Shown: in pieces, positions 21,651-30,680 of the stretch
How positions within the stretch are numbered: position 1 is the first letter of the stretch
Layout of the letters: every line of letters begins with the position of its first letter
Assembly (NCBI GenBank): GCA_005879795.1
Contig: VBKJ01000164.1
Location: 1-45,900 of the forward strand
From: Deltaproteobacteria bacterium
GTDB taxonomy: Bacteria > Desulfobacterota > Binatia > DP-6
Reading direction: 5' to 3'
Length of the DNA stretch: 45,900 bases
Made by a program: the position numbers and the translations under genes
The notes under the pieces: model-generated
Databases searched by the model: none
The model's input: the letters and a program-made list of their open reading frames with translations, nothing else
Told to the model about the DNA's origin: nothing

Positions 21651-22832
21651 TCAGCCGCTCCGCCGCTCGCGCACGCGCAGCTCCTGCACGGCGCGCGCGC
21701 TCGAACGCGTCACCTCGATGTGCACGCGCCCGGCCTGCACGCCGTCCCCCGGCTTCGGCACGCGCCCGAGCCGCTCGAGGACGAGGCCACCGAGCGTCTC
21801 GTAGTCGCCCTGCGGCAGGTTCCAGCCAAAGCGCTCGTTCACCTCGGACACCGCCGCGCGCGCGTTCACCACGAAGACCCCCGGGGCGACGCGCCGCACG
21901 TGCTCCTGCGGCAGATCATATTCGTCCTGGATCTCGCCCACAATCTCCTCGACGACGTCCTCGACGGTGACCAGGCCGACGAAGCCGCCGTACTCGTCGA
22001 CCACGAGCGCGAGATTCCGCCCCTCGGCCTGCAGGGTCGAGAGCAGCTCCGGGAGCGGCTTCGACTCGGGCACGAAGAGCGGCTCGCGCATCACGGCGGT
22101 CACGGGCAGGTGCGGGTCCATCACCCCGAGCAGATCCAGGCTCGACACCACGCCGATGGTGTTGAACATGCGCTCGTGGAAGACCGGCAGGCGCGAGAAG
22201 CCTCGCTCCTGCACCAGGGCGACGACCTCGGCCACCGAGGCGGTGTCGGGCACGGCACACACGTCGACGTGCGCCACCAACACGTCGCGCGCGGTCTTGG
22301 CCGTGAAGCGCGCGATGCGGGCGACCAGGCCGGCCTCCGAGACCTCGAGCGGACCCCGCGCGGGGCGCGCGGCGAGCCACGTCCCGAGCTGGCGGAGGGC
22401 CGCGAGCGCCGGATCGGGCCGGCCGAGCATGCGACCCAGCCCATGCTCGACGGCGAGCAGCGGGGCGAGCACGACCGCGAGCGCCCCCGCGAGGGGCTCG
22501 AGGAGCGAGCGGTGGCGGGCGGCACCGTCCGCCGCGAGGCCGCGCGGCACGAGGTCCGAGAGGATGAGCTCCGCGGGCGCCATCAGCGCGACCGCCGGAA
22601 CGACCCAGGCGCGCCCGGCGGAGCGCCAGACGAGGGTGGCAACGATGCCGACGCTCGCCGCGCCGGCCAGGTGCGCGGTGGCGCCCGCCGCGGCGGCGAG
22701 GATCGCGTCGGGCGGCATCCAGCGCCGGGGGGGCGATGCGGACGCGGTCGCGAGCATCACCTCGGCCGTCGCCGCGAGCGCACGAAGCGCCAGGAGCGGG
22801 ACCAGGGCGAGGGCCAGCACGAACGAGGTCAC
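21651..22832 (-). CDS. CNNM/CorC-type membrane protein with CBS pair (hemolysin C family), second of two
   Basis: A 393-residue protein. Its N-terminal half has a DUF21-type membrane domain with about four helices (TSFVLALALVPLLALRAL; DAILAAAAGATAHLAG; AWVVPAVALMAPAELILSD; LLEPLAGALAVVLAPLLA). Then come paired CBS domains (VSSLDLLGVMDPHLPVTAVM; LALVVDEYGGFVGLVTVEDVVEEIVGEIQDEY across residues 250-300, not contiguous here) and a CorC_HlyC C-terminal domain (NERFGWNLPQGDYETLGGL). Members help control Mg2+/Co2+ export. The GTG start at 22832 overlaps the first paralogue's stop as GTGA. It differs from the first copy mainly in having the CorC domain; functional pairing of the two is inferred. Confidence 0.88.
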   Translation of the reverse strand: MTSFVLALALVPLLALRALAATAEVMLATASASPPRRWMPPDAILAAAAGATAHLAGAASVGIVATLVWRSAGRAWVVPAVALMAPAELILSDLVPRGLAADGAARHRSLLEPLAGALAVVLAPLLAVEHGLGRMLGRPDPALAALRQLGTWLAARPARGPLEVSEAGLVARIARFTAKTARDVLVAHVDVCAVPDTASVAEVVALVQERGFSRLPVFHERMFNTIGVVSSLDLLGVMDPHLPVTAVMREPLFVPESKPLPELLSTLQAEGRNLALVVDEYGGFVGLVTVEDVVEEIVGEIQDEYDLPQEHVRRVAPGVFVVNARAAVSEVNERFGWNLPQGDYETLGGLVLERLGRVPKPGDGVQAGRVHIEVTRSSARAVQELRVRERRSG

Positions 22833-23767
22833 GTCGCTTCCGCCTCGTCGTACTCGTCGCGGATCTCGCCGAACAGCTCCTCGAGCAGGTCCTCCATGGT
22901 GACCAGGCCGGCGATGCCGCCGTACTCGTCGACTACCAGCGCGAGGTGGACCTTGCGACGGCGCAGCTCGCCGAACACGTCGCCCGCGCGCATCCCGAGC
23001 GGCACGAAGGCGGGCGGGCGCAGGAACGGCTCCAGGCGGAAGCCGGGCGCGCTCACGTCGCGGCCGAGGAGGTCCTTCGCGTAGAGCACGCCGACGACGT
23101 TGTCGCGCTCGCCGCGGTACACCGGCACACGCGAGAAGCGCTGCTCGCGCAGCGCGGCGAGGAGCGCCGGGCCGCCGACGTCGACCGGGAGCGCTACGAC
23201 GCGCACCCGCGGCGTCATCACGGCGCGCACGGGCCGCTGCCCCAGCGCCCGTACGCGCGCGAGGAGCTGGCGCCCGCGTCCGTCGAGCGCCTCCTCCTCG
23301 CCCTCCTCCACCTGCCCGTCGGCGACGAAGCGGAGCACGCTCGCGGGCGCGAGGCCGCCCTCGCCGGCAAGCCAGCTCGCGAGCACGACCGCCGGGCGCT
23401 CGAGCGGGCGGCGCAGCACGGCGAGGAGCCGGCTCGCGAGCTCGGCCACCCGATCGGCGCTCGCGTCCGGCAGGAGGAGACCGAGCGCCGGCGCCAGGCC
23501 CTCGGCGACCAGGAACGCCGCGGCGCCCGCCAGCGCGGCGGCCGCCCACGCCGGGAGCGGGCGGGGCGCGGCGAGCGCGAGCCAGGCAGCCGCCGTCGCC
23601 GCGCCGGCGGTGCCGATCTCGCGCGCCACGAGGAGCGTCAGCCAGACGCGGCGCGGCCGTGGCGGAAGGGTCCCATGCCGCAGCAGCCGGGGCGCGTGCG
23701 GCGCGAGCAGCGCGACCAGCACGCCCAGCGAGGCGAGGAGGGCCACCGCCACGAGCGGGAGGGTCAT
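22829..23767 (-). CDS. CNNM/CorC-type membrane protein with CBS pair, first of two
   Basis: A 312-residue protein with an N-terminal DUF21-like membrane region (TLPLVAVALLASLGVLVALLA; EIGTAGAATAAAWLALAA; AAALAGAAAFLVAEGLAPALG) and a cytosolic CBS pair: RAVMTPRVRVVALPVDVGG, FSRVPVYRGERDNVVGVLYAKDLL and the terminal LALVVDEYGGIAGLVTMEDL with LEELFGEIRDEYDE. It stops just after the CBS pair and so lacks the CorC_HlyC domain of its neighbour. The ATG at 23767 overlaps the thiL stop as ATGA. A short N-terminal helix before PPRPRRVW and a polyacidic linker (VEEGEEEALDG) are noticeable. Probable role in divalent cation homeostasis. Confidence 0.85.
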   Translation of the reverse strand: MTLPLVAVALLASLGVLVALLAPHAPRLLRHGTLPPRPRRVWLTLLVAREIGTAGAATAAAWLALAAPRPLPAWAAAALAGAAAFLVAEGLAPALGLLLPDASADRVAELASRLLAVLRRPLERPAVVLASWLAGEGGLAPASVLRFVADGQVEEGEEEALDGRGRQLLARVRALGQRPVRAVMTPRVRVVALPVDVGGPALLAALREQRFSRVPVYRGERDNVVGVLYAKDLLGRDVSAPGFRLEPFLRPPAFVPLGMRAGDVFGELRRRKVHLALVVDEYGGIAGLVTMEDLLEELFGEIRDEYDEAEAT

Positions 23768-24726
23768 CGCCGGAAGTGGTCGAAGCCGCCGCGCCCGATG
23801 CGCGCGACGCGGCCGTCCAGGCCGCGCACGCGCACCACGGGACGGCCGGCGAGGAGGCGGCCGACGGGCGTGAGGGGGCAGCCGAGCCGCGGCGCGACAC
23901 GGCGCAGCGCCGCCTCGCGCGCGGGTGGCACCGCGACCAGCAGCTCGTAGTCCTCGCCGGCGCGCGCGGCGAACGCGGCCGCACCCCGGCCGAGGGCGCG
24001 CCGGCATGCGCCGGCGATCGGGAGCCGGCCGAGGTCGATCTCCGCCCCGACCCGGCTCGCACGGCAGAGCTGCCCCGCGTCCTGGAGGAGCCCGTCGCTC
24101 ACGTCGATCATGGCGCTCGCCACCCGGGCGAGGAGGCGGCCCGCGCGCACGCGCCGCGGCGGGTCCGGCAGTCGAGCGGCGGCGCCCGCGGTGAGCCGCC
24201 GCACCGCGAGGCCCGCCGCGCCGAGAGCCCCGGTCACGTAGAGCTCGTCGCCGGGCCGGGCGCCGGCGCGCGTCACCATCGCGCCGGGCGCCTCGCCGAT
24301 CACGGCGGCCGTGATCGCGAGGTGCGGGCCGGCGGCGAGGTTGCCGCCCACCAGCCGGGCCCCGTCGCGACGGGCGGCCGCCACGAAGCCCCGGACCAGC
24401 GCGTCCAGGTCGGCGGCGCGCAGGGCCGGCGGCGCCTCCAGCGCGAGGAGCGCGAAGCGCGGCACGCCGCCCATCGCCGCCAGGTCGCTGGCATTGACCG
24501 CCCAGGCGCGGCGTCCGAGGGCCGCGGGCGCCGCCCAGCCGGCGCGGAAGTGGACGTTCTCGACCAGCGCGTCGGCGGTGAAGAGGAGCGGCCGGCGTCC
24601 GGGACGGATCGCCGCGGCGTCGTCGCCCGGACCGAGCAGGACGCGGCGGTCGGCCCTCCGAGCGGCCAGCCGCCGCGCGAGCGCCGCGATCCACGCGTGC
24701 TCGCCCACGTCCCGGAGCCGGCGCAC
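23764..24726 (-). CDS. thiL: Thiamine-monophosphate kinase
   Basis: A 320-residue ThiL of normal length. Signature stretches: GPGDDAAAI (Mg/ATP Asp pair), FTADALVENVHF, NASDLAAMGGVPRFALLAL, LVGGNLAAGPHLAITAAVIG, MIDVSDGLLQDA and AGEDYELLVAVPP. It phosphorylates thiamine monophosphate to the diphosphate cofactor. GTG 24726 follows the dnaJ stop by 2 nt and begins RRLRDVGEHAWIAAL, the expected N-terminus; the frame is open further upstream into dnaJ but with no family match. The dnaJ-thiL-corC-corC series with tight overlaps suggests one mRNA from the heat-shock operon or an internal promoter I cannot see. Confidence 0.95.
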   Translation of the reverse strand: MRRLRDVGEHAWIAALARRLAARRADRRVLLGPGDDAAAIRPGRRPLLFTADALVENVHFRAGWAAPAALGRRAWAVNASDLAAMGGVPRFALLALEAPPALRAADLDALVRGFVAAARRDGARLVGGNLAAGPHLAITAAVIGEAPGAMVTRAGARPGDELYVTGALGAAGLAVRRLTAGAAARLPDPPRRVRAGRLLARVASAMIDVSDGLLQDAGQLCRASRVGAEIDLGRLPIAGACRRALGRGAAAFAARAGEDYELLVAVPPAREAALRRVAPRLGCPLTPVGRLLAGRPVVRVRGLDGRVARIGRGGFDHFRR

Positions 24727-24728
24727 GG

Positions 24729-25844
24729 CTACCCGAGCATCGACTTCACCTTCTCGAGGAAGCTCTTGGACAGGGGGTGCACCTCCTCGCCCGAGAGGCG
24801 GGCGAATTCCTCGAGCAGCTCCCGCTGCCGGGGCGAGAGCTTGCGCGGCGTCTCGACGACGACGCGGATGATCTCGTCTCCACGGCCGTAGCCGTTCAGG
24901 TCGGGGATGCCGTGTCCCTTCAGCCTGAAGACGTGGCCCGACTGCGTGCCGGCGGGGATCTTGACGCGGGCCGGGCCGTCGAGCGTGGGCACGTCGATCT
25001 CCGCCCCCAGGGCGGCCTGCGCGAAGCTGAGCGGCACCTCGCACACGACGTCGCTCCCCTCGCGCGCGAAGAGCGGATGCTCACGCACGCTGAGCACGAC
25101 GTAGAGGTCGCCGGGCGTGCCGGCGTTCGCCCCGGCCTCGCCCTCGCCTCGCAGCTTGAGCCGCGAGCCCGAGTCGACGCCGGGGGGAATCTTGATGTTG
25201 AGCTGGTGCGTCCGCCGCTGCACGCCGGAGCCCCCGCAGCTCGCACACGGCTGCGCGATGATCGTGCCCTGCCCGTTGCAGTGGCCGCACGTCTTGGCGA
25301 TCGAGAAGAAGCCCTGCTGGAAGCGGACCTGCCCCGAGCCCTGGCACTGCGGACAGGTGCGCGGCGAGGTCCCCGGCCTGGCGCCGCGCCCGTGGCACGT
25401 GTCGCAGGTCGAGAGGCGCGGCACCGCGATCGTCTTCTCGCATCCGAAGGCCGCTTCCTGGAAGCTGACCTCGAGGTCGTAGCGGAGATCCTGCCCGCGC
25501 CGCGCCCGGCCACGCCCGCCGCGCGTCCGGCCCGTGCCGAAGAAGTCCCCGAACAGGTCGCCGATGATGTCCTCGAAGTTGCCGCCGAAACCGAAGCCCG
25601 CGCCCCCCGGCACGCCCTGCTCGAAGGCGGCGTGCCCGAAGCGGTCGTAGAGGCTCCGCCGCTCCGGGTCGGAGAGCACCTGATAGGCCTCCGAGATCTC
25701 CTTGAAGCGTTCCTCGGATCGCTGGCGGTCCTCGGGATTGCGGTCGGGGTGGTACTTGAGGGCGAGCTTCCGGTAAGCTTTCTTGAGATCGTCCTCGCGC
25801 GCAGCGCGAGACACGCCGAGAACCTCGTAGTAGTCGCGCTTCAT
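24729..25844 (-). CDS. dnaJ: Chaperone DnaJ
   Basis: A 371-residue type I J-protein. The J domain (1-70) has [17 protein letters not shown] with the HPD triad, followed by a Gly/Phe region ([19 protein letters not shown]). The four zinc CxxCxGxG repeats are [24 protein letters not shown] and CASCGGSG. C-terminal substrate domains include [19 protein letters not shown] and the dimerisation end [10 protein letters not shown]. It stimulates DnaK ATPase and delivers unfolded clients. ATG 25844 lies 11 nt after a perfect 34-nt palindrome that separates it from dnaK. Confidence 0.98.
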   Translation of the reverse strand: MKRDYYEVLGVSRAAREDDLKKAYRKLALKYHPDRNPEDRQRSEERFKEISEAYQVLSDPERRSLYDRFGHAAFEQGVPGGAGFGFGGNFEDIIGDLFGDFFGTGRTRGGRGRARRGQDLRYDLEVSFQEAAFGCEKTIAVPRLSTCDTCHGRGARPGTSPRTCPQCQGSGQVRFQQGFFSIAKTCGHCNGQGTIIAQPCASCGGSGVQRRTHQLNIKIPPGVDSGSRLKLRGEGEAGANAGTPGDLYVVLSVREHPLFAREGSDVVCEVPLSFAQAALGAEIDVPTLDGPARVKIPAGTQSGHVFRLKGHGIPDLNGYGRGDEIIRVVVETPRKLSPRQRELLEEFARLSGEEVHPLSKSFLEKVKSMLG

Positions 25845-25855
25845 TGCAAGACGAC

Positions 25856-25889
25856 AGGAGCCCTCACCCGCGCGCGGGTGAGGGCTCCT
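25856..25889. repeat. Perfect 34-nt palindrome between dnaK and dnaJ
   Basis: AGGAGCCCTCACCCGCG (25856-25872) is followed with no spacer by its exact reverse complement CGCGGGTGAGGGCTCCT (25873-25889). It lies in the 83-nt gap between the dnaK stop (25928) and the dnaJ start (25844). A hairpin here could attenuate or terminate transcription, or protect the dnaK end of the mRNA, lowering dnaJ relative to dnaK. There is no T-tract downstream on the minus strand. Its AGGAG ends resemble the TAGGAG ends of the two related palindromes, though the cores differ. Confidence 0.93.
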
Positions 25890-25927
25890 CTACTCTCTGC
25901 ACCGGGTCACCGCAAGCGAGAACGGGC

Positions 25928-27838
25928 TTACTCCTTCACCTCCTCGAACTCCGCCTCGACCACGTCGTCCTTGCCCTTTCCTTCTGGGGTCGCGCCGTCG
26001 CCCCGGGGCGCCTCGTCCGCCTTGCCCGCCTGCGACGCCTTCGCGTACATCGCCTCGGCCAGCTTGTGTGAGGCGCGCGCGAGCGCATCCGCGGCGCCGC
26101 GGATGCGCCCGACGTCCTGCGACTCGAGCGCCTTCTTGGCGTCGGCGAGCGCGCTCTCGATGTTGCCCTTGGTGGCGGCGTCCAGCGTCGCGCCGTGCTC
26201 GCCGAGCGTCTTCTCGGTCTGGTAGGCGAGGCCGTCGAGCTGGTTGCGCGCGTCGACCAGCTCCCGCTTCTTCCGATCCTCCTCGGCGTGGAGCGCGGCC
26301 TCCTTGACCATGCGCTCGACCTCCTCCTTGGCGAGGCCGCTCGAGGCCGTGATCTGGATCGACTGCTCCTTCCCCGTGCCCAGGTCCTTCGCGTTCACGT
26401 GCACGATGCCGTTCGCGTCGATGTCGAACGTGACTTCGACCTGCGGGACGCCGCGGGGCGCAGGCGGGATGCCGACCAGGTCGAACTGGCCGAGGAGCTT
26501 GTTGTCCTGGGCCAACTCGCGCTCGCCCTGGAAGACGCGGATGGTGACCGCCGACTGATTGTCGGCCGCGGTCGAGAAGACCTGGCTCTTGCGCGTGGGG
26601 ATGGTGGTGTTCTTCTCGATCAGCTTGGTGAACACGCCGCCCAGGGTCTCGATGCCGAGCGAGAGCGGGGTCACGTCGAGGAGGAGGACGTCCTTCACCT
26701 CGCCCTTCAGCACCGCGCCCTGGATGCCGGCGCCGACCGCCACCACCTCGTCGGGGTTGACGCCCCGGTGCGGCTCCTTGCCGAAGAGCTTCTTGACGCG
26801 CGCCTGGACGGCTGGCATCCGCGTCATGCCGCCCACCAGCACCACCTCGTCGATGTCCCGGGTGGAGAGGCCGGCGTCCTTGAGCGCGGTGATACACGGC
26901 TGCTCGAGGCGGTCGAGCAAGTCCGCGCACAGCGCCTCGAGCTTGGCGCGCGTGAGCTTCATGTTGAGGTGCTTCGGCCCGCTCTGGTCGGCGGTCACGA
27001 AGGGCAGGTTGATGTCGGTCTCCATCGCGGTCGAGAGCTCGCACTTGGCCTTCTCCGCCGCCTCCTTCAGGCGCTGGAGGGCCATGCGGTCCTTGCGCAG
27101 GTCGATCCCCTGGTCCTTGCGGAACTCGTCCGCCAGGTAGTCCATCACGCGCTGGTCGAAATCCTCGCCGCCCAGAAACGTGTCGCCGTTGGTTGCCTTC
27201 ACCTCGAAGACCCCCTCGCCGATCTCGAGGATCGAGATGTCGAAGGTGCCGCCGCCCAGGTCGAAGACGGCGATCTTCTCGTCCTTCTTCTTGTCGAGCC
27301 CGTAGGCGAGCGAGGCCGCGGTCGGCTCGTTGATGATGCGGAGCACGTTCAGGCCCGCGATCTTGCCCGCGTCCTTGGTCGCCTGGCGCTGGCTGTCGTT
27401 GAAGTAGGCGGGCACGGTGACGACCGCATCGGTCACCTTCTCGCCCAGGTGGTCCTCGGCGGTCTGCTTCATCTTCTGGAGGATGAAGGCGGAGATCTCG
27501 GCCGGGCTGTACTTCTTGCCGCGCACCTCGACCCAGGCGTCGCCGTTGTCCGCCCGCACCATCTTGTAGGGCAGGACCTTCATCGCCTTCTGGACCTCCG
27601 GATCCTCGTACCGGCGGCCGATCAGGCGCTTGATCGCGAACACCGTGTTCTCGGGGTTCGTGATCGCCTGCCGGCGGGCGATCTGACCCGCCAGGCGCTC
27701 GCCGCTGTCGGTGAAGGCGACCACCGAGGGGGTGATGCGGCTACCCTCGGCGTTCGTGATCACGACGGGGTCGCCCGCCTCCATGATGGAGACGCACGAG
27801 TTCGTGGTCCCCAGGTCGATTCCGATCACCTTGGCCAT
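25928..27838 (-). CDS. dnaK: Chaperone DnaK (Hsp70)
   Basis: A 636-residue Hsp70. Nucleotide domain signatures are [16 protein letters not shown] (start), [14 protein letters not shown] and [14 protein letters not shown]; the interdomain linker is [19 protein letters not shown]; the substrate domain contains [16 protein letters not shown], and the tail ends EFEEVKE, similar to the canonical EEVKD-like terminus. It holds and refolds client proteins with GrpE and DnaJ. ATG 27838 has GGAGA 8 nt upstream. It follows grpE by 24 nt. A perfect palindrome beyond its stop separates it from dnaJ. Confidence 0.99.
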   Translation of the reverse strand: MAKVIGIDLGTTNSCVSIMEAGDPVVITNAEGSRITPSVVAFTDSGERLAGQIARRQAITNPENTVFAIKRLIGRRYEDPEVQKAMKVLPYKMVRADNGDAWVEVRGKKYSPAEISAFILQKMKQTAEDHLGEKVTDAVVTVPAYFNDSQRQATKDAGKIAGLNVLRIINEPTAASLAYGLDKKKDEKIAVFDLGGGTFDISILEIGEGVFEVKATNGDTFLGGEDFDQRVMDYLADEFRKDQGIDLRKDRMALQRLKEAAEKAKCELSTAMETDINLPFVTADQSGPKHLNMKLTRAKLEALCADLLDRLEQPCITALKDAGLSTRDIDEVVLVGGMTRMPAVQARVKKLFGKEPHRGVNPDEVVAVGAGIQGAVLKGEVKDVLLLDVTPLSLGIETLGGVFTKLIEKNTTIPTRKSQVFSTAADNQSAVTIRVFQGERELAQDNKLLGQFDLVGIPPAPRGVPQVEVTFDIDANGIVHVNAKDLGTGKEQSIQITASSGLAKEEVERMVKEAALHAEEDRKKRELVDARNQLDGLAYQTEKTLGEHGATLDAATKGNIESALADAKKALESQDVGRIRGAADALARASHKLAEAMYAKASQAGKADEAPRGDGATPEGKGKDDVVEAEFEEVKE

Positions 27839-27862
27839 TGCGAGGTTCTCCTTCGGGGCGGT

Positions 27863-28447
27863 TTAATCACGGTCTTTGTCCCTGGCAAGGTTGGGGTCGG
27901 GCGCCTTGGCCACGCTCACCAGCGCGGGGCGGAGCAGGCGCTCCTTCAGGCGGTAGCCCGGCTGGTGCTCCTCGATCACCGAGTTCGGCTCGTGCTCGGT
28001 GCTCTCCACGTGCGCCATCGCCTCGTGCTGCGCGGGATCGAAGGGCGTCCCCTTCGCCTCGATCCGCGTCACGCCGTGCCGCTCGAGGACGTCGCGCAGG
28101 GACTTGAGGACCAGTGCGACGCCTTCGACCAGGGGCTGCCCGTCGCCCCCGCTCTCCGCGTGCGCGACGGCGCGCTCCAGGTTGTCGAGGATCGGGAGCA
28201 GGTCCCTGAGCACGCTCTCGTTGGCGAACTTCATGGTCTCGGCGCGCTCGCGCGCGGCGCGCTTCTTCAGGTTCTCCAGGTCCGCGCGCTCGCGCAGCCA
28301 GCGCTCGTGGCTCTGCCGCGCCTCCTCGCGCGCCTTCTCGAGCTCGGCCTCGAGGGCCGCGAGGCGCGCTGCGAGCTCCTCGCCCGCTTCGGGCGCGCTC
28401 TGCGGAGCGTTCCCCTTCGTCTCGCCGTCGTCCACCATGCGACGCAT
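27863..28447 (-). CDS. grpE: GrpE nucleotide exchange factor
   Basis: A 194-residue protein. An N-terminal acidic, charged helix region (EELAARLAALEAELEKA; RERADLENLKKRAARERAE) forms the coiled-coil dimer; then DLLPILDNLERAVAHAE, GVALVLKSLRDVLERHG, IEAKGTPFDPAQHEAM and the terminal QPGYRLKERLLRPALVSVAK are GrpE signatures. It exchanges ADP on DnaK. ATG 28447 (MRRMVDD) is used, with Met4 as alternative. It is the first gene of the grpE-dnaK-dnaJ operon, driven by a TTGACA-17-TAGCTA promoter. I see no CIRCE inverted repeat or sigma32 consensus upstream. Confidence 0.97.
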   Translation of the reverse strand: MRRMVDDGETKGNAPQSAPEAGEELAARLAALEAELEKAREEARQSHERWLRERADLENLKKRAARERAETMKFANESVLRDLLPILDNLERAVAHAESGGDGQPLVEGVALVLKSLRDVLERHGVTRIEAKGTPFDPAQHEAMAHVESTEHEPNSVIEEHQPGYRLKERLLRPALVSVAKAPDPNLARDKDRD

Positions 28448-28474
28448 CGCCCCCCTCGGTGCGTGGGCCCGGTG

Positions 28475-28503
28475 TAGCTAGGGACCAAAACCCCGTTTGT
28501 CAA
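28475..28503 (-). promoter_or_regulatory. Predicted sigma70 promoter of the grpE-dnaK-dnaJ operon
   Basis: On the minus strand TTGACA (28503-28498) precedes TAGCTA (28480-28475) by 17 nt. The predicted start near 28469 gives a 22-nt leader to ATG 28447. The -35 is perfect; the -10 is moderate. No CIRCE (TTAGCACTC) or sigma32-type -10 is seen, so any heat control would have to act differently. Confidence 0.55.
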
Positions 28504-28542
28504 GCTTGCGGCACGTAGCCCCGTGGGGCATAGGAAAGGAAG

Positions 28543-28569
28543 ATGTCGGCGCCGCCCCGTGCCTCGTGA
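28543..28569 (+). CDS. Possible 8-codon leader ORF overlapping the recO start
   Basis: ATG 28543 reads MSAPPRAS then TGA at 28567-28569, with GGAAAGGAAG directly upstream as a good ribosome binding site, better than any before recO. The recO GTG (28559) lies inside it in another frame. It may be a translational coupling leader, or the sign of an indel that separated the true recO start from its frame. There is no protein evidence for it. Confidence 0.3.
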   Translation: MSAPPRAS

Positions 28570-29335
28570 GCTCGCGACCTCCGCGCTCGTGCTCCGTACC
28601 CGCTCCTACGGCGAGTCGGACCGCATCGTCACCCTCATCACCGAGCAGCATGGGAAGGTCACCGGGATCGCCAAGGGAGCGAAGAACTCGCGGCGCCGGT
28701 TCGCGGGCACGCTCGAGCCCTTCGTCCTGATCCGCGCCGTCTTCCGGCAGCGCGCGACTTCCGACCTGGTCTTCCTGCTGCGCTGCGAGCTGGTGGGCAC
28801 ACTGCGCGCCTTCACCCGCGACCTCGACCGCTTCGCCGCCGGCAGCTACGTCCTCGAGCTGACCGATCGCATGGTCTTCGGCCGCGAGTCGGGACGCGAG
28901 GTCTACGGCCTCGGGCTCGACGCGCTCACCCTGCTCGACGCGGGCGCACCCGCGGACCCCGTGCTGCGCGCCTTCGAGCTGCACCTCCTCGCGGCGAGCG
29001 GCTACGCGCCGGCGCTGGATCGCTGCCGCGCGTGCGGCCGCGCCGCCGACGGCGAGGACCCTCGTTACCTCGCCCTCGAGCGCGGCGGGCTCGTGTGCCG
29101 GAGGTGCGTGCGCGCGGGGGAGCCGGTCCGGCCGGTCGCGGCTGCAACGGCCCGCGAGCTCGGGCGGCTCGCCCGGAGCCCGCTCGCCGAGGCCGCCGCC
29201 CGCACCGACGCGGCCATCCTGCGCGAGGCGGCGGCGGTCACCGAGCAGCTGGTCGCCGCCGTCACCAGCGGACCGGTGCACTCGCTCGACCTCCTCGGCC
29301 GAACCCGCGTTGATTCCCCCGAGGGGGTTCGCTAG
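28559..29335 (+). CDS. recO: DNA repair protein RecO
   Basis: A 258-residue RecO. The N-terminal OB fold reads [20 protein letters not shown] with [23 protein letters not shown], the usual RecO opening. The helical half contains [19 protein letters not shown] and [20 protein letters not shown], with a Cys pair set (CRACG, CRRCV) of the zinc-finger type. RecO loads RecA onto SSB-coated gaps. GTG 28559 (VPRELATS) is the preferred start; a GTG at 28523 would add an Arg-rich extension. The strong ribosome binding site upstream actually serves a short overlapping ORF at 28543, so the start is uncertain. A 17-nt gap precedes glyQS. Confidence 0.92.
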   Translation: MPRELATSALVLRTRSYGESDRIVTLITEQHGKVTGIAKGAKNSRRRFAGTLEPFVLIRAVFRQRATSDLVFLLRCELVGTLRAFTRDLDRFAAGSYVLELTDRMVFGRESGREVYGLGLDALTLLDAGAPADPVLRAFELHLLAASGYAPALDRCRACGRAADGEDPRYLALERGGLVCRRCVRAGEPVRPVAAATARELGRLARSPLAEAAARTDAAILREAAAVTEQLVAAVTSGPVHSLDLLGRTRVDSPEGVR

Positions 29336-29352
29336 GGTCGCCGCCTTCACCG

Positions 29353-30663
29353 ATGCCCGCCCCGACGATGGAGAAGGTGGTGAACCTCTGCAAGCGGCGG
29401 GGGTTCGTCTACCCGGGCAGCGAGATCTACGGCGGCCTCGGCTCGAGCCTCGACTACGGCCCGCTCGGGGTCGAGCTCAAGCGCAACGTGAAGGAGGCCT
29501 GGTGGCGAGAGATCGTCACCCGTCGCGACGACGTCGTCGGCCTCGACGCGGCGATCATCATGCACCCGCGGGTGTGGGAGGCCTCCGGCCACCTGGCCGG
29601 CTTCACGGACCCGCTCGTCGACTGCAAGGGCTGCAAGCAGCGCTTTCGCGCCGACCAGGTCGCGGGCGCACGCTGTCCCGAGTGCGGCGGCGAGCTCACC
29701 GAGGCGCGGCAGTTCAACCTCATGTTCAAGACCTTCGTCGGGCCGGTCGAGGACACCGCGCACGTGGCCTTCCTCCGCCCGGAGACCGCACAGGGCACCT
29801 TCATCAACTTCCGCAACGTGCTCGAGACCTCGCGCCTGAAGCTCCCCTTCGGCATCGCCCAGATCGGGCGCTCGTTCCGCAACGAGATCACCCCGGGCAA
29901 CTTCCTCTTCCGCACGCGCGAGTTCGAGCAGATGGAGCTCGAGTTCTTCGTCCGCCCCGGCGAGGACGAGCGGTGGTATGACTACTGGCGCAACGCGCGC
30001 TTCGAGTGGTACGTCCGCCTCGGCTTGAAGCGCGACCGCCTCCGCCTCCGCCCGCACGCCCGCGACGAGCTCGCGCACTACGCCAAGGCGTGCGTCGACG
30101 TCGAGTACGCCTTCCCCTTCGGCTGGTCCGAGCTCGAGGGGATCGCGAACCGCACCGACTTCGACCTGAAGCGGCACAGCGAGCACAGCGGCAAGGACCT
30201 CACCTACTTCGACGAGGAGCGGCGCGAGCGCTACTTCCCCTACGTCATCGAGCCGGCGGCGGGCGCCGACCGCACGACGCTCGCCCTCCTGGTGGACGCC
30301 TACGACGAGGACGAGGTCGAGGGCGAGGCGCGCGTGGTGCTCCGCCTCCATCCCCGCCTCGCCCCCTACAAGGCGGCGGTGTTTCCCCTCCTCCGCAAGG
30401 ACGGCCAGCCCGAGCGCGCGCGGCGCATCTACGATGCGCTCCGCCGGCACTTCCCGGTCGACTACGACCAGGCGGGCTCGATCGGGCGGCGCTACCGCCG
30501 CCAGGATGAGGTCGGGACGCCCTTCGGCATCACCGTCGACCACGACACCATGAAGGACGGCACGGTCACGCTGCGCGACCGCGACGCGATGACGCAGGTT
30601 CGCCTCCCCGAGGATCGGCTGGTCGAGGAGCTCGGCGCGCGCATCGAGAGGCCCGCGGCGTAG
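29353..30663 (+). CDS. glyQS: Glycyl-tRNA synthetase (single-chain, alpha2 class II type)
   Basis: A 436-residue class II synthetase of the alpha2 (eukaryote/archaeal-like) type, not the alpha2-beta2 form. It opens [22 protein letters not shown]; zinc-finger-like CKGCKQRF and CPECGG follow near residues 93-116. Motif 2 is [21 protein letters not shown], and motif 3 with the terminal anticodon-binding half appears at [20 protein letters not shown] and [21 protein letters not shown] 29353 is 17 nt after recO; Met6 is an alternative start. It charges tRNA-Gly. Between recO and ppdK is a common arrangement in delta-proteobacteria-like genomes. Confidence 0.97.
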   Translation: MPAPTMEKVVNLCKRRGFVYPGSEIYGGLGSSLDYGPLGVELKRNVKEAWWREIVTRRDDVVGLDAAIIMHPRVWEASGHLAGFTDPLVDCKGCKQRFRADQVAGARCPECGGELTEARQFNLMFKTFVGPVEDTAHVAFLRPETAQGTFINFRNVLETSRLKLPFGIAQIGRSFRNEITPGNFLFRTREFEQMELEFFVRPGEDERWYDYWRNARFEWYVRLGLKRDRLRLRPHARDELAHYAKACVDVEYAFPFGWSELEGIANRTDFDLKRHSEHSGKDLTYFDEERRERYFPYVIEPAAGADRTTLALLVDAYDEDEVEGEARVVLRLHPRLAPYKAAVFPLLRKDGQPERARRIYDALRRHFPVDYDQAGSIGRRYRRQDEVGTPFGITVDHDTMKDGTVTLRDRDAMTQVRLPEDRLVEELGARIERPAA

Positions 30664-30680
30664 GCAGGAGGCAGCGAAGC

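Noticed and set aside
26195-28477. Antisense 760-residue frame across dnaK and grpE
   Set aside because: A mirror of highly conserved chaperone genes on the minus strand; no motif, no start context.
28448-28558. CIRCE element or heat-shock sigma promoter before grpE
   Set aside because: I looked for TTAGCACTC with its inverted partner and for a sigma32 -10; neither is present. Only a sigma70-like pair fits.
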